Source: Candidatus Cloacimonadales bacterium (GTDB lineage: Bacteria > Cloacimonadota > Cloacimonadia > Cloacimonadales > TCS61). From it: 46,908 bases of DNA. The stretch lies in the NCBI GenBank assembly GCA_030656075.1, contig JAUSOT010000227.1, positions 1 to 46,908 on the forward strand, in the 5' to 3' direction. The first letter of the stretch is position 1. Each line of letters begins with the position of its first letter. Positions 30,528 to 39,175 of this stretch are shown piece after piece. The position numbers and the translations under genes are program-made. The notes under the pieces are model-generated. The model was not told the origin of the DNA and did no database searches. It saw only the letters and a list, made by a program, of their open reading frames with translations.

Positions 30528-30862
30528 AATTAAAGCAGAAAATATTCGTCAACTACTTTTTGAATTTTTTATTGGAATGTTCAAATTGTTGGATTTTTAA
30601 AATTGTACTTTGCCAAAAAATTCTTTCAAATTGCTGAAATGAGTTTTGGAATAGTTCCTTTCACATACAATCTATTCAAACCTTTGAATGTCTCCGATTC
30701 ATCGGAGTCTTCCGAGTGTTGAAAACCATTATCAAGGTAACACTTCGGAATGTTGAATCATTTTACTAATTTTTACCACTGATAAAATTTCATCTAACAT
30801 TCGGATGACTCCGCATCTGAATTTTTCAATATTCAGGTGCGAATACAATCCGAAGTTTGTTG

Positions 30863-33160
30863 TTATTTCAACATCATAATTTTCTTCGCTGTCTCTTTGC
30901 CTTCCAGTTCAAGTTTAACTACATACTGACCGCTCGAAACAGATTTTCCCTGTTCGTCTTTGCCGTTCCACACACACTCATAAGTACCGCGAACTGTGGT
31001 GCAATCTAAAAGAGTTTTCACTTTCTGACCTTTTATGTTGTAAATTGCCAGTTCTATTTTTCCTGATTCTGCTAATTCCAGTTTGATTGTTGTCGATGGA
31101 TTGAACGGATTGGGATAATTCGAGAGTTGAGTAGTGAGAGGTGAGAGGTGAGTAACTTCTTTATCTTCGACTCCGACTCCCTGCCACTCATAAGCTCCCA
31201 TATCCACAGTTTCCCCATAAATACGCGGATTACCAGCTAAATCAAATTCGGGTAATTCAATACCTGGAGGTAAATCTAATGTGCCAGCATCGATGCAGAG
31301 CGAACTGGTTTGCAACATGTATGGATAATCTCCGGTGCCTGACCAGAGCGGATTTTCGTTCAGATTGCCTTCTAACCAATATACCTGATTAAATGAATAT
31401 GGATTTTGAATTCCAACTGCTCCTCCTTCAACTAAAGAATGAGAAACACTAACGCTTGAAAAGTGATTTGGATCATTAAAATTATCTATATAAATCTCAT
31501 GAGGATTATCACCATATAAAATAGAGTTGTAGATATTAATGTGACTATCCGAATCAGAAATTATAATTGCACCACCTTCAACACCCTGAGGAACTATATT
31601 ATTTCCAATAGTTGAATTGATCAAATAAAGTTCAATTCCATTTACAATAACCATAACAGCAGTAGTTAGAAAGTCAGGATCATTTGTATATCGTTCATTT
31701 CCTGTTAATTCCACGTTTTTCATGATAACATCCATCGGACCGCTGAAATTAGCATCAAATACTAACTGAATAAATGCGTGTGGTTCTACAACTATCAATT
31801 CTTGATTATTAATTATCCTAATGTTTTCCAATTCTGCTTTTGGATTTATACTATTACATTTATGAAGGCGTAGAAAACCACTATTGTTATTATATGATGT
31901 GATATTGATAAATTTTGTCTCTAATTGCGATGTGAAAATTAAATAACTATTATCTCTAATGCAAGTTGTGAAATATAGATTTTCAAAGGTAATTAATGGC
32001 TCTGGCACAATATCAGTATCTATTCTTATTGCGGTAGCTAAGCTTGTGTCTTTTCCGTTTATAAAGCTAATATTCTTAATATAATAATTTGCTTTTGCAT
32101 TTATGTCATTAATGAACATACAACTCTCTTCTGCATCCCAAATTACACCTTGCATCGATTCACCGATAATTGAAACATTACCCGGCATGTTAAATGGAAA
32201 ACATTGTTGGTTTAAACTGTTAGAGTATGTTCCGTTTGCTATGTGGACAGTATAAACTTCATTACTCTCACCGCTGAGAAGCACTAAAGCATAATTAACT
32301 GTTTGCAGCGGATTATCTTCTGTCAAACCGCTGTTCATATTATCTCCTAGAGCAGAAATATATAAATCGCAATAAACTAGCTCGATCTTGGCATTATTTA
32401 CATTTAGGGTTACATCATTCAAAGGTACTCCGGTACTTGAAGTTGAATTTATAAAATAAAGTGAATTGCTGGCTACTGTAAATGTATCTACATTCACTAT
32501 CATTGCAGGGCAAGATGAAGCTTTATTAATATCATTCCCCTTTGAAGCATAATTCAAATATATATCACATAAATTTTCACTATCAAATTGTATTTCTGAA
32601 TTATTAATCAGAAAAATAGCTCCACCATATGAAATAGCGTGATTATTTGTTAATTTAGTGCCTTCTATAAATAAATTTGAGTTTCGGATATAAATTCCAC
32701 CACCACAATCGGCAGTATTATCTTTGATTAAACAATTTTTAATATTCATTTCTGAATCTCTTATATATACGCCTCCTCCATAGGGACCGGTATTCGCAGG
32801 ATTTCCGGAACCATTTGTAATAGAAAAACCATATATTGTTGTTGTGCTGTCTTCTTCTGACATCACTCTCACACAACTACCGTTTTGATTTCCATCGATT
32901 ATCGTTTGGGAAATGTATTGTTCATCACCGGTTGTTAAATTCAAACTGCCAACAATAATACTTTTGCCGTTATAATCTATATTTTCATAATACGTGCCGG
33001 GATAAACCAGAACTGTATCAGTATTTGCCGATGCATCGATACCTTCTTGGATAGTGGTGAAGTTGCCGGAGCCATCTTGTTTGATGTGCCAGGTAACGGC
33101 ATTTAACCACGAATTGGCACAAATTAACACGAATATAAGGATAATAATTGATCTCACCAA
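30863..33160 (-). CDS. Secreted beta-helix protein (DUF1565/polymorphic-OMP-like) with FlgD/Por-type C-terminal tail
   Basis: 765 aa; signal peptide; WHIKQDGSGNFTTIQEGIDASANTDTVLVYPGTYYENIDYNGKSI; C-term [37 protein letters not shown]. Confidence 0.85.
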   Translation of the reverse strand: MVRSIIILIFVLICANSWLNAVTWHIKQDGSGNFTTIQEGIDASANTDTVLVYPGTYYENIDYNGKSIIVGSLNLTTGDEQYISQTIIDGNQNGSCVRVMSEEDSTTTIYGFSITNGSGNPANTGPYGGGVYIRDSEMNIKNCLIKDNTADCGGGIYIRNSNLFIEGTKLTNNHAISYGGAIFLINNSEIQFDSENLCDIYLNYASKGNDINKASSCPAMIVNVDTFTVASNSLYFINSTSSTGVPLNDVTLNVNNAKIELVYCDLYISALGDNMNSGLTEDNPLQTVNYALVLLSGESNEVYTVHIANGTYSNSLNQQCFPFNMPGNVSIIGESMQGVIWDAEESCMFINDINAKANYYIKNISFINGKDTSLATAIRIDTDIVPEPLITFENLYFTTCIRDNSYLIFTSQLETKFINITSYNNNSGFLRLHKCNSINPKAELENIRIINNQELIVVEPHAFIQLVFDANFSGPMDVIMKNVELTGNERYTNDPDFLTTAVMVIVNGIELYLINSTIGNNIVPQGVEGGAIIISDSDSHINIYNSILYGDNPHEIYIDNFNDPNHFSSVSVSHSLVEGGAVGIQNPYSFNQVYWLEGNLNENPLWSGTGDYPYMLQTSSLCIDAGTLDLPPGIELPEFDLAGNPRIYGETVDMGAYEWQGVGVEDKEVTHLSPLTTQLSNYPNPFNPSTTIKLELAESGKIELAIYNIKGQKVKTLLDCTTVRGTYECVWNGKDEQGKSVSSGQYVVKLELEGKETAKKIMMLK

Positions 33161-33298
33161 ACCCCCTTAAATTCCCCCTTCCAAAGGGGGACTACATCGT
33201 CTTCTGAGAGATTCTTCCTAGGCAATCGTCGAAGAATCTGAATATAAATATTGAACCCGACTCAAGTCCTAATTGACCCGAGTCGAGTTCATTTGATA

Positions 33299-35665
33299 TT
33301 ATTTCAAAAGTAACATTTTCTTCGAAATTTCTTTTTCATCGGTTTTTAGCTTGTAGAAATACAAACCGGAACTAACTTGTCTGCCATTTTCGTCTTTTCC
33401 ATCCCAGACAACAGAATGAGAGCCGGAGGCAAATTGACCACTAATAAGCTCTCTCACTTTTTGACCTTTCATGTTATATATATTCAATGAAAGTTCCTGA
33501 TCAGTTGGAATTGAGAAGGAGATGTTCGTTTCGGGATTAAACGGATTCGGATAGTTACCATGAAGTTGCACATCATCTGATGTTGGAACAGAATTTTCTT
33601 CTTCCGGTTCTCCTATTTTACCGAACATTACGATTGAAGATTTTTGACGACCGGCAATTACTGTACCTGGTTCAAAAATTCCGGAATTTTCGTTATAAAC
33701 ATTATAACTTAAAACTGGACTTGTTAATAAACTTCTTCCGGCGATAACTTCAAAACTGAAAGGAATCTCTTCCCGATTTGATGTTTGACTGTAAACCAGT
33801 ATCTGTTCACATGAATCTTGCACGACAACTGCACCTACACAGGTTGTATCCTGATAAACACCAATTTCAATAACATTAGGCGGTATATTCAAAACGTCGA
33901 TTACTTCATAAGAAGGCATTTCGTTGTAGGTGAAATATGTAGTTTCAATCACGTCGTAACCCTGAGTGATGGTTCTAGGGTTGGGTGGTGTCCAATAGAA
34001 ATCTGTGAAATCATCATTAAAAGTAACGATATATCCTTTGCCATATTCTAAATTTTTGCCAGTAGTTGACCAAGAAACAGGTACTGGGTCAACTCCCCTG
34101 TTATTACTACATTTGTCATAATACCAGTCTTCGGCTTCTATAGTTTCAACATAAGACCAAAGATCACCAAAGGCATCTACGATATTTTGCGTTTCCGGTA
34201 GCCAATAACCCAGCCAATAATCCGTGAGAATATAGAAATTGTCTTCTATTACATAATCAGTTGTTAAACGGCTGCCGGTCATTGGTAATATGAACTCATC
34301 ATTACTGGAATCGATATCAATCTTAAATGCTTGAGTGCTTTGGACAGGATAAAATTCAGGATTCCAATCACCTTCTTCCCAATCTAATACTGTTCCAGAT
34401 ATGTTAATCATATCAATATAAGTTATACCACCAAACGGATACATATTATCAAGATAGGGTACTATGTCATCGGTAGCATTCGATGTTTCATCTCGTTCTA
34501 AGAATGGAAAAGAGATCCAGTTATAGCCATTTTCTTTCAATTCCTTGATTTCAAAATCAAGATCAAAAAGCACAACCGGATCTTCATCACGCGTAAACTT
34601 CATGAGATTATTTTGGCTAATATACGTACCAGTCTCATTACTCACAGTTTTAACTGAATAAAAATCTCCATTGTCTTTATAGGAAAGATCATGCCATAAA
34701 TCATTGTCGGGTGAATTTCGGAAAACATATAAAGCTTCTCCATCCGATAAAATGAAATTGATTACATTGATATAGGAATCTAATTCTAATTCTTTATCAT
34801 ATACCTGATCAGGTGCTTTAATTTTATCCAATATATTTACACCTCCTATATCAGTCTGTGTCAAAGCCTGTTGAATGCCAATATTCACATCTCCGCTACT
34901 AATAATGAAACTCATGATATAATGAAACAATAACTCGGTATCTACAAGTACACCAGGAAGTTCACCAGGTTCTGGTGGTGGATCATTTACCCAATTTGAT
35001 GGATGATTAATAAACCAGTAGCCATTTTCTAAAGTGGGTAAATAAGTTTCCAACGCATCAATAAAATCATCGTCTAATCCTCCGTTATGCATAAGTGTAT
35101 AAGTTCTATTGTTATATTCAAACCTAAACGGATGATTTCCGGTTCCGTGAATGCCCTGTCGTGCATGCCCAAACACAATAACTGCTTCAGCATCATCATT
35201 GTCCTGCATGGTAGTATAATTGGGATAAATGGAGTAGTTTGCATTATTCATGATCATTGATTCGGCAATATTCAACGGTCGGTTATATAGATAATAACTC
35301 GGTGTAAAATCCAACGTAGTACCATGATAATAATAACCGCTTTCTCCATGCAGATACCAGGCTTGATTTGTGGGATCAAAAATGTTATCTGGATTATACG
35401 GAATTATGAAGTTATTTTCTTCATAGTAAATGAATCCATATCCATCATCGTTAGTTTTCGTTGTACCTACATGAGAATTGTATTCACTACCTGAGCGTTC
35501 TCGAATAAAATTGAAGTAGTCTATAGGATCATTAAATCCACCCATAATCACTGGTATATCGGATATTGTTTCTCCTTCTTTGGCAATCATAGCCATCATA
35601 TCACAATCGGCAAACACAACACTTACGCAAAACATAAGCAGGATAATCATAAATATCTTTTTCAT
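33299..35665 (-). CDS. Secreted class II glutamine amidotransferase-like (Ntn-hydrolase) protein with FlgD/Por-type C-terminal tail
   Basis: 788 aa; signal peptide ending VVFA, then DCDMMAMIAKEG; NDDGYGF, VFGHARQGIHGTGNHPFRF, TLMHNGGLDDDFIDAL and INFILSDGEALYVFR resemble the YafJ/GATase_4 order; C-term [17 protein letters not shown]...SSGLYFYKL. Confidence 0.78.
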   Translation of the reverse strand: MKKIFMIILLMFCVSVVFADCDMMAMIAKEGETISDIPVIMGGFNDPIDYFNFIRERSGSEYNSHVGTTKTNDDGYGFIYYEENNFIIPYNPDNIFDPTNQAWYLHGESGYYYHGTTLDFTPSYYLYNRPLNIAESMIMNNANYSIYPNYTTMQDNDDAEAVIVFGHARQGIHGTGNHPFRFEYNNRTYTLMHNGGLDDDFIDALETYLPTLENGYWFINHPSNWVNDPPPEPGELPGVLVDTELLFHYIMSFIISSGDVNIGIQQALTQTDIGGVNILDKIKAPDQVYDKELELDSYINVINFILSDGEALYVFRNSPDNDLWHDLSYKDNGDFYSVKTVSNETGTYISQNNLMKFTRDEDPVVLFDLDFEIKELKENGYNWISFPFLERDETSNATDDIVPYLDNMYPFGGITYIDMINISGTVLDWEEGDWNPEFYPVQSTQAFKIDIDSSNDEFILPMTGSRLTTDYVIEDNFYILTDYWLGYWLPETQNIVDAFGDLWSYVETIEAEDWYYDKCSNNRGVDPVPVSWSTTGKNLEYGKGYIVTFNDDFTDFYWTPPNPRTITQGYDVIETTYFTYNEMPSYEVIDVLNIPPNVIEIGVYQDTTCVGAVVVQDSCEQILVYSQTSNREEIPFSFEVIAGRSLLTSPVLSYNVYNENSGIFEPGTVIAGRQKSSIVMFGKIGEPEEENSVPTSDDVQLHGNYPNPFNPETNISFSIPTDQELSLNIYNMKGQKVRELISGQFASGSHSVVWDGKDENGRQVSSGLYFYKLKTDEKEISKKMLLLK

Positions 35666-36255
35666 CTTTTCCTCTTATTATATCTTTCAGGACTTTTATT
35701 TTTCATAAAATCCGGTTTAAAATTCAATTTACAAAACTAATTACTCGGGAAACATAATGGAATTCCTGTTTTCTCTGCGATCCAAAGAACTAACCGCAGA
35801 GACAAGTTTAGGAAATTTACACTTCCCGATTTGGAATAGAAGTCTGTGTTTTTTGCTTCTGCGGAGAATCGCTGTTTCTTCATAAGGCTTTGCTTTATAT
35901 TGTTTTACGTGGTTTTTCTGGGGGGGCAGAGCTAATTTGCCGCTTGATAATGTGCGTCAAAATCTCATTAAATGCCATTCTCTTCCCCTTTTTAAATTTA
36001 ATGATGCGAACTTTGCTTTTTGGTAGATTGCTGTCAAACGATTTGTTGGATTGCTCGTCTCGTAGAATCCACATTGTTTCGCTATCGTCTCGAAAGCCTT
36101 AAAATGAAAAATCCAATCGGGACGATTGAACCAACTTAATTCTTTCAGCGGTTTCTTATGTTCCTTCTATTGCGACAAAGTGTCGGCTTTTCGTAGAAAA
36201 ACGATCACCTTATCTTTCACTTTGCTATGGAGTAAGAAAAGTACAGCAGGAAGAG

Positions 36256-36405
36256 TTCTAAACGTTCAAGGTGACCGTTTTACATCTCAAATCTCAAATC
36301 TCAAATCGTAAATCGTAAATCAGCTTTATGGTATTCTTTTCTTCGCGTTGTTTCGCGTTCTTAGCGGCTTTGCGGTTTTCTAAACGTTCAAGGTGACCGT
36401 TCTAC
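36256..36405. repeat. 28-nt direct repeat TTCTAAACGTTCAAGGTGACCGTT(T/C)TAC, copies at 36256-36283 and 36378-36405
   Basis: 27/28 identity by eye; second copy overlaps the 3' end of the CcdA-like CDS. Confidence 0.85.
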
Positions 36406-37383
36406 TTTAAATTCAAAGTGGACGTGATCGCTTGTTTTAAATGAGTAAAACGTTAAAAACTTCATCAATTTCGAAATCGGATAATCCTTTTCAATGAAAA
36501 AATAATCAAAACCGTATAGTTTCTTTTCCGTCTTTTTGTCACTCAAAAGATCGCTATCGATGAGAAGAACATACTGTTCCGAATTGAGTGTATCGATGAT
36601 ACTTTCATTATAAACAAAAGCCTGTACTGCCAACGGATGTCGAAATGCAGCCGAATCTCGAACTGCTGAGAAATACTCGAAATTATGATCGGTGGAAAAA
36701 ATTATGAGCGAAATATTGGGATGGAAAGCTTCCACGATCCTGCCGGGAACATCTTCCAATTTTTTGTGTTCGAAATAATGATGCAGTTTGGTAGCTCCGT
36801 CATAAATGAAATACGCTGCCACCAGGATGGATGCGATTTGAGCTATCACTTTCATTTTTTTCACTTTGGAAAGCTGCCCGATGAAAGCCAGCGGAAAAAG
36901 ATAGAGTGACGTTCCCAAAAAGAAGCCGAAAAAAAGAAGCATACCATCGAAAGCTCCACCCAGATCGATGGCATTGGAAAGCGCTATCAAAAAGGAAGGG
37001 CAGAAATTGATGCCGGTGAGAATTCCCAAAATGAAAGCACTTTTGGTGAGACGCGCCATTTTGGGAACGCTGCATTTTTTCTCGTTTCTGTGAGTACGAA
37101 CTGCCGAAAGCACCAGATAGATAGACAACAAGATATAAGCGATTGCCGTGAATAATTCTCGATTGATAGAACTGATCTGAGAACCGGTGTAGCCGGCAAT
37201 GGTCCCAAAAGCGAGATAAGAAAAAAATCTTCCCGCTGAAATCTCCAGAACAGTGAGCACACTTTTACTGATCTTGCGGTCTTCGGAAATGAGATACGGT
37301 AGATAGATCGGTGTGCAGGTGACCAGGCAAGTTGTGCCCAGAGTGAGACCAAGCGAAAAGCCTTTGGCTAAAATTTGTAACAT
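36388..37383 (-). CDS. CcdA/DsbD-like (cytochrome c biogenesis/sulfite-exporter-type) membrane protein with extra C-terminal domain
   Basis: 331 aa; multiple TM segments; Cys in TM1 (TTCLVTCTPIYLP) and later TM (GINFCPSFL); about 120-aa soluble C-terminal extension. Confidence 0.72.
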   Translation of the reverse strand: MLQILAKGFSLGLTLGTTCLVTCTPIYLPYLISEDRKISKSVLTVLEISAGRFFSYLAFGTIAGYTGSQISSINRELFTAIAYILLSIYLVLSAVRTHRNEKKCSVPKMARLTKSAFILGILTGINFCPSFLIALSNAIDLGGAFDGMLLFFGFFLGTSLYLFPLAFIGQLSKVKKMKVIAQIASILVAAYFIYDGATKLHHYFEHKKLEDVPGRIVEAFHPNISLIIFSTDHNFEYFSAVRDSAAFRHPLAVQAFVYNESIIDTLNSEQYVLLIDSDLLSDKKTEKKLYGFDYFFIEKDYPISKLMKFLTFYSFKTSDHVHFEFKVERSP

Positions 37384-37392
37384 AAAATCCTG

Positions 37393-38646
37393 TTAAAAAA
37401 TGAGAGTGGAACCCAGCGAAATGATATTCTGCCCGGATTTATTGTTGAAATCTGTGTACTCGGTTTTCAGCCAGATCGATTTGAGGGAGGAAAAATAATA
37501 CTCCAATTTTCCTGAATAAAGCGTAAATAATTCAGGCGCAAATTTTACTCCGGCTGTAAGATAAAGATCATTCAACAGGAATTGATTAAATTCACCAAAG
37601 ACCATATTTCCATTATTTTCCGGATTGTATTTAATTCCAGCCAAAACGTACGAATCTAAAATGTTCTGCGTTTGATAGCTGTATTTTAAATATACGCGAA
37701 CCAGGTTGGAAACACGCAGAAGTTTAGATTGGGTATCATCATAAACCGAACGGTTTTTATAAGAAACAAAGCCCGCTAAAGGAAACAAGAATCGCTTGGT
37801 GTAGCGAATTTCCGTCAGCAAATTGTGGGTGAACAAATCACCGATAGCTTTAGAATCGAGATTATAATAAGAAAAGCGAGAGAAAATGGAATTGAAGAAA
37901 TCCAAACGTTTTTCAAATTCCACTCCACCACCCAATTCAGTTTCGTCCAATTCGGAGCTTTTATTCAGATCATTTTTAAGGTAGGTTCGAGAGAAAATGC
38001 GAAAGGCATCAGAAATGTTGAAGGTTATTTTCCCAAGCGAATATATATCGTAATCACTGGCGGATTTAGCTCTGTTTCCTTCCTCCTCTTCATCCTTGCT
38101 GTCTTCAATTTTGGAAAGAACGATATATTTATATTCCAGATCACGGAAGCTTGTGTAAATATTAAAATTCAATTTCCCCACATCGTGTTTATAATGCAGA
38201 ATCGCATTATTAGCCGTTTGCTGCTGTGTGCCTTGTTCCACGCCCGGCAGATTCAGGAAATTGGTTTCTCCGGAATCATAATAGCGATTGTTGAATTGGA
38301 ATTTAAAATAGGTAAATTCAGTTTGGTAAAATATTTTTACCCTCAAATCGTTAACTAAAAACGAATTACGCTGTTCATGGCTTTTATCGGAATAGAAAAC
38401 GTCTTCTTTCACATCGAAGGAAATTTTATCATTTATTTCGCCGGTAACTTCATGCTGATACTGCACGCCGAATTTGCCTTTGGTATTGATGTTGTTCGCA
38501 TTCTGAGATGCACCGGTCACGATATCGATATTATCTTTAGCAGTGGTGGAAAAATAATTCAGGGATAGTTGCGACCAGTTTGTCAACGCTGAAAATTGTC
38601 CGATCCCAAAAGTAGTAAGCAGGAGAATAATAAATATTTTTTTCAT
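37393..38646 (-). CDS. Putative outer-membrane beta-barrel protein
   Basis: 417 aa; signal peptide; alternating aromatic amphipathic strands throughout; C-terminal Phe (IISLGSTLIF). Confidence 0.7.
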   Translation of the reverse strand: MKKIFIILLLTTFGIGQFSALTNWSQLSLNYFSTTAKDNIDIVTGASQNANNINTKGKFGVQYQHEVTGEINDKISFDVKEDVFYSDKSHEQRNSFLVNDLRVKIFYQTEFTYFKFQFNNRYYDSGETNFLNLPGVEQGTQQQTANNAILHYKHDVGKLNFNIYTSFRDLEYKYIVLSKIEDSKDEEEEGNRAKSASDYDIYSLGKITFNISDAFRIFSRTYLKNDLNKSSELDETELGGGVEFEKRLDFFNSIFSRFSYYNLDSKAIGDLFTHNLLTEIRYTKRFLFPLAGFVSYKNRSVYDDTQSKLLRVSNLVRVYLKYSYQTQNILDSYVLAGIKYNPENNGNMVFGEFNQFLLNDLYLTAGVKFAPELFTLYSGKLEYYFSSLKSIWLKTEYTDFNNKSGQNIISLGSTLIF

Positions 38647-38655
38647 TTCATTCTC

Positions 38656-38907
38656 CTAATAAATCGCATCTTTCGGACAAATCGTGATGCATCTGCCACA
38701 CTGGTTGCATTTGGTTTGATCGATCACAGCTTTGCTGTTCGGTCCAAATTCGATCGCATCTACCGGACAGATCTGGATGCATCTACCGCACTCATTGCAG
38801 GAAGTGTCATCGATATTGTATTGAGGATTGTTAACTTTATCACAGCCGATATAGAGCAAAATTCCAAAAAGAAAAAGCCAAGGGATAATTTTCTTGGTGA
38901 ATTTCAT
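38656..38907 (-). CDS. Exported lipoprotein with two [4Fe-4S] ferredoxin motifs
   Basis: 83 aa; lipobox-like LLYIGC; CNECGRCIQICP and CNQCGRCITICP. Confidence 0.88.
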   Translation of the reverse strand: MKFTKKIIPWLFLFGILLYIGCDKVNNPQYNIDDTSCNECGRCIQICPVDAIEFGPNSKAVIDQTKCNQCGRCITICPKDAIY

Positions 38908-39152
38908 TACTTATTTTTCCTGATGGCATCGTAGGTGCAACTGTGGATGCAGATTTCACATAAAATGCATTTCTCAGCATCGATCACAGATTTGCCGTCC
39001 ACGATTTGTATGGCATCCACCGGACAAACATCGACACAGTCTCCGCAGCCTACGCAGGAATTCGTTTCCACGAAAATTCTGCTTTGGGAAATAGAGAGCA
39101 GCGCAGTGAGAATAACGAATATTCCTATCATAAAAATATATTTTTTCTTCAT
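38907..39152 (-). CDS. Membrane-anchored or exported ferredoxin with two [4Fe-4S] motifs
   Basis: 81 aa; N-terminal hydrophobic segment MKKKYIFMIGIFVILTALLSIS; CVGCGDCVDVCP and CILCEICIHSC; 1-nt overlap with the next gene. Confidence 0.87.
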   Translation of the reverse strand: MKKKYIFMIGIFVILTALLSISQSRIFVETNSCVGCGDCVDVCPVDAIQIVDGKSVIDAEKCILCEICIHSCTYDAIRKNK

Positions 39153-39175
39153 CTATTTTTCCTCTCAGGATTTCA

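Noticed and set aside
37825-38358. 177-aa plus-strand ORF opposite the beta-barrel gene
   Set aside because: Antisense to a signal-peptide-bearing barrel ORF in a tight operon; no domain recognised.
38596-38934. 112-aa plus-strand ORF opposite the small ferredoxins
   Set aside because: The minus strand encodes unmistakable 4Fe-4S motifs, so this is a shadow ORF.
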